Below, piece after piece: positions 20,398 through 31,391 of a stretch of 41,339 nt of DNA. How positions within the stretch are numbered: position 1 is the stretch's first letter; every line of letters begins with the position of its first letter. The stretch lies in the NCBI GenBank assembly GCA_001600495.1, contig BCKE01000087.1, forward strand, positions 1-41,339. The letters run 5' to 3'. Source of the stretch: Pilasporangium apinafurcum (Eukaryota; Oomycota; Peronosporomycetes; Pythiales; Pythiaceae). The position numbers were made by a program, and so were the translations under genes. The notes below the pieces were generated by a model that saw nothing but the letters and a program-made list of their open reading frames with translations, was not told where the DNA came from and made no database searches.

Positions 20398-23139
20398 TCA
20401 GAGCAATATTTTGCTCTGCTTGTCGTGTTTACGATGAAATGTGATGCTCTCGACCGTGTATTCGTCCATCTCGACGCTCTCTCCTGATGCATACAACAGT
20501 CGCCGTGCATGGACAGCCGGTGGATATTCGTCCTTAATTAACACTTTCGCGTATTGCGACGCAGTATTTGGGGCATCAGAATTCTTCACGCGCTCGTGCG
20601 GTGCTAGCAGTATCAGTAATGATATTATTAGCAACAAACCGATACCGGCGAAGGTTGAAATCGCCGAGACCAGCGGAATGGAGAACTCGACGACTTTTTC
20701 TTCGCGATCACCTTTAAATCGTGTGTTGGTACCAAAATAGAGACCAGGTATCTTGTCTTTGGGAAACTCAATGGGTAAGATGGCGTCTTTGACTGCTGCG
20801 TTCTGAAAAAGGTAGTAGAGAGCAGACGTATACATGGCCTGCAACGGGTCGTCCAGGTAGTAGTGGTTCGCCTCAACTTGGTGAATATACGCATCGATCA
20901 ACACGTTGCAATTATCGTCACCCGAAAGTCCCATAGACCAGTTGGCTTGCGTAAAATGTTTGGGGTTAAGGTATTCCCACTCATAGTAGCGCTCATCACT
21001 CGGATAATAAAAGGGTTGCGCATGCAGTGTCACCAGTTGCACGGGCGTCGTGAAGTTAGCCGAGAAGCGATCAGCTGGTAATGTGTTGCTGCTCGCCACT
21101 AGGATTTGTGTTTCCAAAGATGTTGGATGCGTGAGATTCGTAAGCTGATGCACCAGTCCATCACATCCACTGGCGATGCCACAAATCGCCCCAAACGATT
21201 TGCTCACGTCGTAAAATTGCCAGTCCAATTTCGCAAACGAGATCACGATGTGACGGCGCGTATTGAGCAGATACGGCATGTCATCCATATCAGTGCCATC
21301 AGAGAAGAGGTCACCACCCATATAAGTAGCTAGTCCGTACAGAAAGACTGAGTTCGATTGTGACTGGCAGTTCTTCGGCAGAAAGTTATGAAAGTCACTG
21401 TTGTACGTCAAGTCTTGGACAGAGCAATCTGTATTGTATGGGAGCAGCTGCAGTTGCTTTTTGAGTGACAAACTCCCGGATTTGTCCAAAAACACGCAAT
21501 TTGTGGCGCCACACGTCGAGGCTGGGTCTTCATACGGATAATAAGCCTGTGAGCACAGTAACGATGTCGCGACCTGCATTTCATCTTCTGTAAACGCGTT
21601 TCCCTGTGCAGCGATGAAGTCATCCCGTAATGTCCCATCGGAATTACAGAACTCTTGCAAGTTTCGATACATAACATCAGAAGCCATGGGGATGTCGATA
21701 GTGATAGCCGTCAAGTTGATCAATGGCGAAATATGGTATGTTTCAAGCGTCAACTTGCTTTCAGATATCGACAGTGCTGCAAGCGTCTTGTTGATGCCCC
21801 AGATCATCGTCTCCGCAAATTCTTCAAGCGTGTGCGTCTGCGGGTCGCTGATGTTGGCAAGATCGGGCAGTGAACTGATAGCACCTTTGCAAATACGTTT
21901 CCCGGCATTTTCACCGTCCGTGAAGTACGCAAAAGTAGTGTTGTCCCAGGTTGAGGGGTCAGCCAGTTGAGCAGCTGTGAGGTCATCATCGGAGCGTCCA
22001 TCCACAAGTGTACATGCATACTCAGCGGACGCATTTGAGTCCGAGATTGACCGTTCCAGCAACGTTTTGCCCTGCAGATACATCTCATATCCATCAAAGA
22101 TGGCGAAATTGGAAGCTTCTTGGAACGCCGTGAAGTTGGCTTCGACTTCTTCAAGTTCAGATTCAAGTTGACCGTATGTGAATGAAACTGAATAAGTTGG
22201 GGTTAGTGCAGTTGGAAGTACGGCTTGATTCCAGTTCTGTAATGGGAAGCCATAAACGATGGATGTCGAACGAATGTCTCGTACTGTAGGCAATGTTGCC
22301 TGTTTTTCGACAGAATCCGAAGCCATGCTATCATTGTTGTTGCGACTCAAACATGGTGAATCAGAGTTGATCTGGAATGGCTCAACACGCCTCAACACAG
22401 CCCCACGCAACACTGTCTTCTCCACGGGCCAGTTGGTCGCATTGGTGAGATTTAAATTCACTAACAGCTCGGTTGTAATGAGATCAGAGCGGATAAAGAT
22501 ATGCTCAACCCCGACGGTAGTGTGTTGGATATTTAGACTCGTAAGCCCGACGTTCAATACGTACATCACCGCAGGTGTGAATGCCAGCATCACGAGTGTC
22601 TTGATTCGACTCACCGTATGTGTAGATGGGTCATCTGATGGATACCATTTGATATTGGCAAAATATGTTCCCATGACCGCAAGAAAGATATTAAAACTCC
22701 TCCCCATGGCTTCTCCGATTGTTGCCAGCAAGTAACCACTGATGGTTTGGTAGTATTCGACCACATCATCGGCGTTCACTGTCGAGCCAATGGGGTCTGT
22801 GATGCCTTTCTCTAGCGTCACACCATGATAAAACACCGCCATGATTGCCACAACCCCAAGCACGGAGAGCAACACCACAGTCATGAACCGCCACACCGAG
22901 ATTTCGACTTGTAGGAACAGATCAATGGGCTCCAGATCAGCTTCAGCTTCCAGTTGCTTACTCTGGGCCTTCATTAGCACTTCAGTGTCCTTATCTATTT
23001 GTGCGACATCGGACGAAGAATATTGGTAGAGAGTTCCTTTTTTCTTCGTGTGAGTGCTGGGTGACTCCATGGGAATGAATCCGTTCTGCTGCTGGTTCGA
23101 TGTGTCGTAAGATGAGGAGTGTTCCTCCTGCTGATACAT
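20398..23139 (-). CDS. Four-helix membrane glycoprotein, subfamily I, copy 2 (pair 2)
   Basis: Single exon, 913 residues, ATG at 23139. The N-terminal 80 residues are cytosolic, polar and Gln/Ser-rich, and differ from the other subfamily I members. Helices lie at about 84-106, 136-163, 180-203 and 822-845. The outer loop reads IGSTVNADDVVEYYQTISGY. After helix 3 comes LNIQHTTVGVEH. Other marks are DIRSTSIVYGFPLQNWNQA, QGKTLLERSISDSNA, CGATNCVFLDKSG, NTRRHIVISF and a tail with KDEYPPAVHARRL ... VESITFHRK. It stands head-to-head with the subfamily II gene at 24534 over a longer spacer (1,394 bp). Its function is unknown, but its similarity to the genes at 14179 and 34843 is clear along the whole length. 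Confidence 0.93.
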   Translation of the reverse strand: MYQQEEHSSSYDTSNQQQNGFIPMESPSTHTKKKGTLYQYSSSDVAQIDKDTEVLMKAQSKQLEAEADLEPIDLFLQVEISVWRFMTVVLLSVLGVVAIMAVFYHGVTLEKGITDPIGSTVNADDVVEYYQTISGYLLATIGEAMGRSFNIFLAVMGTYFANIKWYPSDDPSTHTVSRIKTLVMLAFTPAVMYVLNVGLTSLNIQHTTVGVEHIFIRSDLITTELLVNLNLTNATNWPVEKTVLRGAVLRRVEPFQINSDSPCLSRNNNDSMASDSVEKQATLPTVRDIRSTSIVYGFPLQNWNQAVLPTALTPTYSVSFTYGQLESELEEVEANFTAFQEASNFAIFDGYEMYLQGKTLLERSISDSNASAEYACTLVDGRSDDDLTAAQLADPSTWDNTTFAYFTDGENAGKRICKGAISSLPDLANISDPQTHTLEEFAETMIWGINKTLAALSISESKLTLETYHISPLINLTAITIDIPMASDVMYRNLQEFCNSDGTLRDDFIAAQGNAFTEDEMQVATSLLCSQAYYPYEDPASTCGATNCVFLDKSGSLSLKKQLQLLPYNTDCSVQDLTYNSDFHNFLPKNCQSQSNSVFLYGLATYMGGDLFSDGTDMDDMPYLLNTRRHIVISFAKLDWQFYDVSKSFGAICGIASGCDGLVHQLTNLTHPTSLETQILVASSNTLPADRFSANFTTPVQLVTLHAQPFYYPSDERYYEWEYLNPKHFTQANWSMGLSGDDNCNVLIDAYIHQVEANHYYLDDPLQAMYTSALYYLFQNAAVKDAILPIEFPKDKIPGLYFGTNTRFKGDREEKVVEFSIPLVSAISTFAGIGLLLIISLLILLAPHERVKNSDAPNTASQYAKVLIKDEYPPAVHARRLLYASGESVEMDEYTVESITFHRKHDKQSKILL

Positions 23140-24533
23140 TTATGCAATAATTGCTTTACTAACTTTTGGTGGAACGAAGTTGAGCTTTGAATTGGATGCG
23201 AGCGTTCTACGCCTCGACTTGTAGAGTGTGGTAATGGTAGAACTGATTCCGTATTAGATAGAAATGAAAAGAGAGTAAAGTTGTAGAAAGTTTTAACCTA
23301 GGTTGCGTGCGTGTGGATGGGCTGAAGCGGCCATTCTTGGCACCACAAACGAAAACAAGGTACTATCTGTGCTTTACTGGTCATTTTAACAAGCAATCCG
23401 CGAGCCAACGGTGCCAGTTTTCAGTTGTTTTCCTAAACTCAAAAAATCCGCAACTGCCTTTTAGCACATAATATTTTGGCATAGGATAGTTTTTTATTTG
23501 TAATGATGAACAAAGCAAACAGCGTTCAAATCGAACTAGTGGTTGTCGAGTAATTAGCAGTCAAAGATGAGTATTCGCTTCCATTTTGGCATTGTTTTAG
23601 CTTGATGGTCATCGTTTTTATTTCTTTTGATTCATAATTCGTTTCATATATGTCATTTACCCTAACCATATTGAATAAAATGAGCTCTAATATTATCAAG
23701 AGTGTTTGTCGTCCAAGTAATTTGGCGGCAATCTTCGAGTTATTGGTGCAATACTGTTGGTGTCTTAAGCCACTCTTCAGCACTTGAGTTCCATACTATG
23801 TGCTACAGAGTATATCATTGGACAAAAATGGTATTGTGGTATTTTTTATGTTCTGAACGACCTTGAGAATCGCAAAATCGATGACCATCTGACAGAAAAT
23901 GCAAATTTTGTCGTACCAGTTCTCCTCTCTGGATGCTACGACTTGGATAATAATCACGGGAAACAAGTTTTCTTGGACGGATCTGTTTCGAACTGCCACA
24001 CATTTTCGTAGAGCACGAATAGCGGATTTTTTGGATTTTGGCCAACCTAAGAATTAGGCTGTTTTTGGCTCCCTTGACTTGCGGATTGCTTGTTAACAAT
24101 CCAGTCAAGTATTATCTTTATGGAAATTTCTACAAATTTCTCTGTACACCGTTTTTTGAAAATAGATGGCTTCGGTTGGACTTGAACCAGGAAAAGTCGC
24201 TGAGCCGTCGAACGGCAGACTGTTTCATACGCATGGATTGATGATCGCCACCCACTTGAATGAATCCATTTTCACAGTATATTAAATTTTAAATTTTACT
24301 TGACTATATTTACAAGATATTATTATGTTACCCATTAGAAAACAAGCTTATCATTAAATATTATGAGGCTGTGTACCGTTTCAGAAATAAATCAGTTCAG
24401 TGCCCATGTCGCCCTGGTGGGTACACCTTTCAATGTAATGTTATAGGGGTTGCGATGACTCTCCCCTTCCATCTCCGCCTCCAGCACATGTGCACTGATC
24501 AAGTATATCCTTTCAACAATTGTCAACAACAAC
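23140..24533. promoter_or_regulatory. Divergent spacer of membrane-gene pair 2
   Basis: These 1,394 bp separate the two start codons, about twice the length seen in pairs 1 and 3. Several short open frames (for example 23526-23783 minus) have no recognisable product. An AT-rich island lies at about 24278-24364, about 170 bp before the subfamily II start. The extra length may come from decayed inserted DNA, but no repeat ends could be found. Confidence 0.5.
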
Positions 24534-27155
24534 ATGCAGAAGACGCCTAGCGATGCTGAAGAGGGCAATGCCGCACGTCTAACTTCACCAACATCTCAAA
24601 CACCTCAGGAGACCAACGCTGCGCGTTTCAACACAATCAACCTCAATCCACCAACGCTCGAGATCCAGCTCTTGACTCCCAGGTTTGTCTTGTTCGTGTT
24701 GAGCACGTGTCTTTTCTATGGGAGTATCACCATTGTTTCCTACCATGGTGTCGTGGTTGAGCATTTCTATGAAAAAGTCGGGTCTTCCGCTCGTGCCGAT
24801 CAAATTGTAGAACGATACAATACCATCTCGGGGTACATCGTGGCGGTATTGACCGTGGGAATAGGCATGTATATGGCCAATTTCCTACCAGTGTTGCAAG
24901 TGTTTATCCATAATGCGTTGTGGAAATTTCATAAGAGCGGACTACATGCATTTCTGCTCTTTTTGTTTCCTGTGATACTGATGGTAGCACTCGGAAATAG
25001 TTTGAGTGGCCTCCAGGCTGCACACTCAACAGTAGGTTTCCAGTCGATCATTCTCGCTGAAGATTTAGTCAAAGAAATGGCGTCGACATCTGTTTCGTCT
25101 TCTTGGTCTTCTTCTTCTACTACTTCAGGTTCATCTGCCAAAGCTACTGCTGTCACAGACACGATCTTGATGAATGCAATTGATGAAGCGACAACCCCAT
25201 TTATTTTTGATACGGACTCACCTTGTCTTCAAGGTACCAGCGGGTCCTCGGAAAATACTGCACACATTGTCCCGCTTACAGTCCACGAACTGGCGTTGAC
25301 CTCTGTTGTTTACGGGTTTACGCCGCATGATTGGAATGCTGAGGCCATCACGCACGAACTAGAGCCCTCGTACTCGTACGAAATTTCCTATGAAGAAGTG
25401 TTTGACACGGACGATATACCGACTGATCCGACGAAATTTGATTTGAATGTGGCTATGAGCCTGTTGCTACACGGCAAAATTATGGTTGAGAAAGCTATCG
25501 GGGATTCACAGTATCTCAATCATAGCTGCTCGCTATCGGACGGACGCACGGATTTGGATGTATTGCCCACTGAGAGAGAGAGACGTCGACGTCTACAAAC
25601 AACTACTGGTGATGTTTCATCTTCATCCGAAGAAGCGGATGAATCGATCTTGAATCTCGAACCGGATGGCAGTCTCAACCAGTGGACATATGATACTGAT
25701 GGCACGCGGATCTGTCAAGGTGCTATCAGTTCCATCGGTGAGATTGTCGAGGCCCAAGCGTTAGAAACCCCAACTATCCAAGACATTGTCAATCTGACGA
25801 TTCAAGGGCTTGATAAGTCATTTCCACATATTTTCGACCTGCCTGCCACGAAAATTTACCTGGAAAAGTACGAAATCACACCACAGATCTCAGTCGAAGC
25901 GATGCGCGTCGACATGATGTTGGATGCTTCAATTGTCTATGGTTTGACACCTGAAGTTTTACCGTGTTTTGTGGATGGCGACTGCAGTAAAGCCGTGAAG
26001 TTTCAAAACGCCAGCGCTTATATGTACAGTGTACTCACAAAATCCTTTTGTTCGAGTGACAATTGCGCCTTCCTCGACATCTCCAACACGTTTGGGCTTC
26101 AAAAAGAGATCGGACTGATACCATTCATGGCCAACTGCTCCGATGTCGAATATAGTAGGGATTTCAGTGGATTCTATCCGACAAATTGCACCAAACAAAC
26201 GAACGAAGCCTTTCTCTATGGCATCGGTTCGTATATTACCGGCGATGAAATTGGCAGCAACGATACGACCTATGGCACTAACGCACCTTATTTACTTAAC
26301 CCACGGCGGCACGTACGGCTCACGTTCGCCAAGATGGCATGGCAAATTGAAGATGTCTCCAAATCCTTCAACGCAACATGTGGCGATGTGACTAACACCG
26401 AGCACTGCCGTGGGCTTTGGTATCAATTGAAGCCTAGTGGGCGGTACTTATTCGCTGGAGAAGCTGCTCTCCCAACCACAGACATACTGGAGGCTGAATT
26501 CCATACACCAATCACGCTGGTGCAACTAAATACTCCCAATTTGTATGTACCTGACTGGGATCGAACCGTTACACTCGAGCGGATGGTCCAGCCAGATTTC
26601 ACGCGGGTACTATGGGACATTGATCTAAGTGGGAACGCCTGCTCCTTCCTCATGGGTTCGTATTTGGAGCAAATTGAGGCCAACAATTACTACCTCGATC
26701 GACCATTGCAGATCATGTACACATCGGCGTTCTATTATCTCATGGCGAATGGTGCTGTCACAGAACTCAATACTAACACGTCAGCAGCTGCCAGTTCAGC
26801 AGATCCACTGGGCAAGGTCAAGCTCCAGGGTGACCAGCAGATCAGTGATATTCGTATCTCAATCCCTAGAAATTCAGTTATCGCGTCTTTCCTTGGCTGT
26901 GCGATGGTGCTGGTATTCGCAGCTCTGGTGCTGTTGTGTCCAACACGACAAGTAGAGTATTTTGATGAAGGAACGACGAAAGCGCAAGAGTACATCAAGA
27001 TTAGCAACGAAGATGCGTATCCAAGTCAGGTGCTGATCAAAACGTTGTCAATCCCTCTTATAAAGGAAGGAATTCCGTTGAAGGAGCTGGAAGTCGAGCG
27101 CTTGACACTTATCCCAAAAGCTGACGACAAGGACCAGGAATTTATCCAGTTGTAA
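24534..27155 (+). CDS. Four-helix membrane glycoprotein, subfamily II, copy 2 (pair 2)
   Basis: Single exon, 873 residues, the shortest of the six, ATG at 24534. Helices lie at about 50-72, 99-127, 138-158 and 782-803. The outer loop has VGSSARADQIVERYNTISGY, followed later by LSGLQAAHSTVGFQS. The Ser-rich linker carries a run of four arginines before Leu (RRRRL at residues 350-354, 25581-25595). Other marks are CSSDNCAFLDIS, NPRRHVRLTF, LQIMYTSAFYYL, KLQGDQQISDIRISIP and a tail with NEDAYPSQV and LEVERLTLI. One Gly of the cysteine motif is Ser here. It is more diverged than its two subfamily II sisters in the region around 320-345. The function is unknown. Confidence 0.93.
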   Translation: MQKTPSDAEEGNAARLTSPTSQTPQETNAARFNTINLNPPTLEIQLLTPRFVLFVLSTCLFYGSITIVSYHGVVVEHFYEKVGSSARADQIVERYNTISGYIVAVLTVGIGMYMANFLPVLQVFIHNALWKFHKSGLHAFLLFLFPVILMVALGNSLSGLQAAHSTVGFQSIILAEDLVKEMASTSVSSSWSSSSTTSGSSAKATAVTDTILMNAIDEATTPFIFDTDSPCLQGTSGSSENTAHIVPLTVHELALTSVVYGFTPHDWNAEAITHELEPSYSYEISYEEVFDTDDIPTDPTKFDLNVAMSLLLHGKIMVEKAIGDSQYLNHSCSLSDGRTDLDVLPTERERRRRLQTTTGDVSSSSEEADESILNLEPDGSLNQWTYDTDGTRICQGAISSIGEIVEAQALETPTIQDIVNLTIQGLDKSFPHIFDLPATKIYLEKYEITPQISVEAMRVDMMLDASIVYGLTPEVLPCFVDGDCSKAVKFQNASAYMYSVLTKSFCSSDNCAFLDISNTFGLQKEIGLIPFMANCSDVEYSRDFSGFYPTNCTKQTNEAFLYGIGSYITGDEIGSNDTTYGTNAPYLLNPRRHVRLTFAKMAWQIEDVSKSFNATCGDVTNTEHCRGLWYQLKPSGRYLFAGEAALPTTDILEAEFHTPITLVQLNTPNLYVPDWDRTVTLERMVQPDFTRVLWDIDLSGNACSFLMGSYLEQIEANNYYLDRPLQIMYTSAFYYLMANGAVTELNTNTSAAASSADPLGKVKLQGDQQISDIRISIPRNSVIASFLGCAMVLVFAALVLLCPTRQVEYFDEGTTKAQEYIKISNEDAYPSQVLIKTLSIPLIKEGIPLKELEVERLTLIPKADDKDQEFIQL

Positions 27156-27256
27156 CCTTGGAAGATGGCAAGAAAATGACAAAGAACCTGCATGTTTATC
27201 CTTTGATTATACATGGGCTGGTTATATCAACACGATTCTGTACCAGTATACACTAT

Positions 27257-27262
27257 AATAAA
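27257..27262 (+). terminator. Possible polyadenylation signal of subfamily II copy 2
   Basis: AATAAA lies 102 bp after the stop codon at 27155. Motif and position are the only support. Confidence 0.35.
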
Positions 27263-27612
27263 TTGCTTGATGGCGACTTATTGGTGTTGCTACATGCACT
27301 CGAGTTGATTACAGCGTGACTCAGTTTGGGGAATGCATGTGAAAATGACGGCAGGAATTGTCCATCATGGCATTATTTCGAATTATTTGTCACTTTTTTT
27401 TAAAATTATAGACTAAGCTGCGTTTTATTGGCTGAACATTCTGGTTCAATGTCGCATTTGCCATATCGTTCCGGTGATTGGCTGAAATAACGAAAATAGT
27501 GTAAAAAATGATACGACATAGAGAGTGATTGTGACGTTTGGAAGAATCCGCCGCATGGGCAAGTAGTCGTAACTAAGAAGGAATCATCACGCGCCACGAC
27601 TCTCTTCTAGAC
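27263..27612. other. Intergenic spacer before the ELMO gene
   Basis: No gene is supported. It presumably holds the promoter of the ELMO-domain gene that starts at 27613. Poly-T/A occurs near 27394-27408. Confidence 0.4.
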
Positions 27613-29041
27613 ATGGACGCCTCTCGTCCGCTGTTAGCAAACGACAGGGACTGTTATGACGACGCTCATCACCACCGTAAGAAGACGCGGAACATTCTGG
27701 ACCACAATCGCCGCTGCTATGAACGGCTCTGTCCGTTCTTGTTTACATCGGCAACGCCCCCACCTTCATCGTCGGCTTCGTCGTCCTCTACCGCGTCATC
27801 GACTATGAACGGCGATCATCCACATCGTTTATCAGGGAGTCATTCGTCCTACACAAGCACATCAGATGTGGATGACCGCGCCTGTTGGCAGAGAGCGCTG
27901 CCGTGTACCAAGTGGGGTTGCTGGAAGTGGCTCTTTCCCGAGCGGATTGCGGATTATGATGACTTTGCCACTTCTGCGCAGGTTTGGCATTAGCTATAAG
28001 ATTATTAGACGAGAGTCTTTTGATTATTGATAGATCAATTGATGCGTAACTGGCTGTTCTATTGCAGATGGGTGAGATCTATTTCATTCGACAGAAGGCG
28101 CGGGAGAGTTTTGAGCCCAACAATCCCGGTATGGTTATCCCACTATTTACCTCGTAATCATTGTTATGCTGTATGAGTGATGGGAGAAATTCATGCTATG
28201 ATATTCTTTTTGTGCATTTGTAGAGGATGAGGAAATGTTACATCACCTCTGGAATGGTCTCTTCCCTACGCTTCCGTACGAAGGACGTGTCAATGCGCGA
28301 TGGCGAGATGTCGGCTTTCAGGTTCGATCTTTTGTTTTATATTTTTAACGTGAAGCGGTTTCCATGATCGATATGGTGTTCTTGTAGAACGACGATCCGG
28401 CATCTGATCTTCGTGCTTCAGGAAGATTAGCACTTAATATGCTTCTGTACTTTTCTGATCACCTCAACGACGAGTTCAAGGTGAATGAGATGCGTATTGT
28501 TATCCCTTGGATGAGCGTGCGGAGTATCAAATGTTTTTTTCTCCTAATTTTCTAGCGCATGGTCCGCGAGAACCGCTTTCCTGTCTGCCTATGCGCATTA
28601 AATATGATCGAAGTGTTACTGATCCATCTCAACTTGAAAGACCCCCCTCCTCTGATCTGTCCTTGCTGTGGGACAGAAAACGCTGAGCTGGAAACAAGTT
28701 CACCAAGCCGTTCACACCCCGAGCTAAAAGGCTTTACGAGCATCCTCGACGATGCCTCGAACTTGACGTCCTCCAATCAACTCGTGTTCGCTGAATGGCC
28801 TGTGGAAGTGGCGCTGGGTCAAGTGTTTATGCACTCGATGATTGTCTTGGATGCCGTGTGGAAACAGAAACTGTATCGCGATCCGACCATCAATCTCATG
28901 TATTTCCGCGAAGCGCTGGAGGATACGCGACTGCGGCTAGTAGCGTTTCTCTCGCGAAGAAAAACACCGTTGACACTATTGGAGCTGAGCGCCTGGAGCT
29001 TCCGACAGAAAACAAAGAAGAAAGTGCTTAAAACGATTTAG
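27613..29041 (+). CDS. ELMO-domain protein (ELMOD-like)
   Basis: Five exons: 27613-27981, 28068-28128, 28224-28321, 28388-28480 and 28556-29041. Introns are 66-95 bp, and the product is 368 residues. The first exon encodes a polar, Ser-rich N-terminus and a Cys/Trp-rich stretch (CTKWGCWKWLFPER). The ELMO domain covers about residues 148-350. Its core reads LWNGLFPTLPYEGRVNARW, then DVGFQNDDPASDLRASGRLAL, matching the 'W-x-x-(I/V)GFQ-x-x-x-P-x-(T/S)D-(F/L)R-x-x-G' signature. Arg185 corresponds to the conserved arginine of ELMOD proteins, which act as GTPase-activating proteins for Arf-family GTPases. A Cys pair CPCCG (about 227-231) lies within the domain region. There is no PH domain, so it is ELMOD-like, not an ELMO1/CED-12 adaptor. 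It converges with UNG, with 106 bp between the stops. Confidence 0.88.
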
Positions 29042-29147
29042 AAACCAACAAGCCACACACCAAAGTTTACTGTTATACTATATATATTCACACACCACGA
29101 GCATTATAAAGAAGATTACACATCCATATATGTCGCTTATCAAGCAG

Positions 29148-30338
29148 TTAGACAACGTTCCAGTCAATGGGATCTTTGCCATGCTTGATCAAATACGCGT
29201 TTGCTTTGGAAAAACACTTGGAGCCAATGAATGGTGCGGCAGTCTTGGTTGCTCCCAGTGGTGACGGATGTGATGACTTCAACACGAAATGCTTCGTTGG
29301 ATCAATAATCGCGCACTTTTCCTACAAGAAAATCAATTCCACAATAAAAACAAATAACCAACCATATCACAATGTTGAGCTAGCACAAGACAACTGGTAA
29401 AGCTTACCTGTGCAGGCTTCCCCCACAACAGAAATACCACATTTTCGGCGTGCGCGTTGATGCGCTGGATGACGGCATCCGTGAACGTTTCCCACCCTTG
29501 TTTTTTATGAGAGTTTGCTTCACCTCTGCGTACGGTCAACACAGCGTTGAGCAGCAAGACACCCTGTTTGTTCCAGGATGAAAGGCAGCCATGGGTTGGT
29601 TTTCTGATCTTGACGTCCGCCATCGCTTCCTTGTAGATGTTCCTTAGACTTGGTGGCGGTGGAATGCCTTTGCGGACAGAGAAACTCAGTCCATGCGCCT
29701 GCTCTGGTCCATGATACGGATCTTGACCTAGAATGACGACCTTGAGCGAATCAAATGTGCAATCGCGTAGAGTCGCAAAGACATCTTGAGGTGGTGGATA
29801 GATCGTCTTCTTGCTGTTGGAAAAGAATAGAAAGGTGAAAACGAGAGTGATAAATTGCATATTACCAAGATGAACGACAGTGAGCAACAAGCATGTACCT
29901 GCTTTCCTCTTTCTGAAGAAATCGCACCAATGAAAGGAAGTAAGGCCGCTTAAACTCCTTTTCGAGTTGGTTGTACCAGGACAGATGCATTAAAACTTTC
30001 AAGTTCAACTGCAGGTTTTGATAACTGTGTACCAATGGAGCAGCATCTGAAGCGCTAATATCGGTTTTTCCCACTTCTTCAGCTACTGCTACCTCTGTAT
30101 CAGAGCTGGCTTTGTTTTGTTCATCTTGTTGTTTTGGCTCTACTATTTCCTTCTGCATAATGGTCGGTGCTGGGGTCACCACATCCACACCATTCTCTAT
30201 ACTGGCGTGGGTGGTCGCTGAGGGCGTCGTGATTTTCGCTTCTTCATCAGTAGCTTTCTCTACGCGGCGCTTTTTCGCCGGTGGCGCTGTTGTTGTTCCT
30301 CCACCAAAGAACGAGCGGATATCAAGTGTGCGGCCCAT
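29148..30338 (-). CDS. UNG: Uracil-DNA glycosylase, family 1 (UNG)
   Basis: Exons 30338-29899, 29813-29408 and 29321-29148 give 339 residues. Introns are 85 and 86 bp. The enzyme removes uracil from DNA as the first step of base-excision repair. The water-activating motif [18 protein letters not shown] and the [10 protein letters not shown] and HPSPLGA motifs are intact, and the third exon supplies HPSPL and the C-terminal PIDWNVV. The N-terminal extension resembles nuclear UNG2: it starts [11 protein letters not shown], a PCNA-binding (PIP-box-like) peptide with Thr at the usual Gln position, followed by a basic nuclear signal PAKKRRVEK and a long acidic Ser/Thr linker. The start at 30338 is chosen because it places this peptide at the N-terminus. 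It is divergent from the BolA gene (448 bp) and convergent with the ELMO gene. Confidence 0.95.
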
Positions 30339-30786
30339 TTTACCCACCTTATGATTTCTCCCAAAGTGGTGTACTGCAGCTTCGCGCCAAAAACCGGTTT
30401 TGGATGTAATTTACCATCATTCTTCTTAATACCAACATTCATCTGGACCACCAGAAACAGGACACCATCACTTGTGGCTGTAATTTACTGCACCACAAAT
30501 AACCTGCACGGTTTTGTAACCTGCACAAAACGGTACGTGATGGACAAGTGAATTTTGGAATATTGGGGTACCTGTACAATTAAATATGTGGCTTTAACGT
30601 GATGTAGTCAGATAGTTTGATCGTGTCTCGTAATCTTTCCGCTCTAGTTGCAGTATTCAAGGCAATCCTCTCAAAGAAACAAAAAAAAACGATAAATTCT
30701 CGAAAGAAAACGGAAGTAAAAAAAACTTGTGTAACCAAGAGGTACACACAATCCAAATTCTTACGCAACACACAGCACAGAAGAAA
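30339..30786. promoter_or_regulatory. Divergent spacer between the UNG and BolA genes
   Basis: These 448 bp hold the two promoters. The BolA side is A-rich near 30675-30725. Short open frames are not supported by composition or homology. Confidence 0.4.
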
Positions 30787-31257
30787 GATGTCAGTCGTCA
30801 CGCCTGTGCAACTGGAAGAGAAGATCCGACAGGTCGGTGGCTACTTCTTCGCCCGCCTCACGCGGAGTCAAAAGCGTATGTGCATGTGATGAAACTGCTC
30901 GTGTATATCTGCAATTCCTAGGAGCTGGGAGCGGTGCACGTAGAAGCAGTGGACCTCTCGGATGGCTGTGGCAGCAAGTTCAGTCTTGTCGTAGTGCATG
31001 ACGGCTTCGAAGGTAATGAAATGAGGATGAGGATGTAGAGGTGCTAGACAATGAGTAGATCTTATTTATTAATGAAAATGTTTGGGGCGATTGCAGGGCA
31101 ATCGCTCTTGGAACGTCAGCGAAGCGTGAACGAGTGCCTGAAAGAGGAGATGACGCGCATCCATGCGTTGCAGATGAAGACCTGGACCCGTGCGCAATAT
31201 GAGCAAAAGACACAAAGCACGTTACCTGGGTCCAGTCAATCTGCCGGCGAAAACTAG
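30787..31257 (+). CDS. Small BolA-family protein (BOLA2-like)
   Basis: Three exons, 30787-30831, 30922-31012 and 31097-31257, give 98 residues. Introns are 90 and 84 bp. The first junction (donor after CAG at 30831) is chosen because it joins LEEKIRQ to ELGAVHVEAVDLS in frame, as in BolA proteins. The fold then reads KFSLVVVHDGFEG, SLLERQRSVNECL and EEMTRIHALQMKT, with the invariant His of the 'R-I-H-A-L' segment. BolA proteins work with monothiol glutaredoxins to bind a [2Fe-2S] cluster. Absence of a targeting extension favours the cytosolic/nuclear BOLA2 type. It ends 134 bp from the convergent membrane-protein gene. Confidence 0.88.
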
Positions 31258-31314
31258 CAGGAAACTGTCCAGAGGAAAACCAGACAAATCAAAGACGTAG
31301 TAGCAGCTTGAAGT

Positions 31315-31320
31315 AATAAA
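31315..31320 (+). terminator. Possible polyadenylation signal of the BolA gene
   Basis: AATAAA lies 57 bp after the BolA stop and before the opposing gene end at 31392. It was called from motif and position only. Confidence 0.35.
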
Positions 31321-31391
31321 TACCACTGAAAAAATCAAGCATTGGTATTGATCACATGGATCATTTTGTTCCTTTGTCGCCACCCGATTCT

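Noticed and set aside
23526-23783. 85-codon minus-strand open frame in the pair 2 spacer
   Set aside because: Lys/Thr/Ser-rich low-complexity content and no motif. No splice partner or inverted ends were found.
24165-24245. tRNA-like piece on the minus strand with a GGTTCAAGTCC box
   Set aside because: Only the T-loop box fits. The T-stem and acceptor stem do not pair and no proper anticodon arm forms, so it is at most a decayed tRNA-like sequence.
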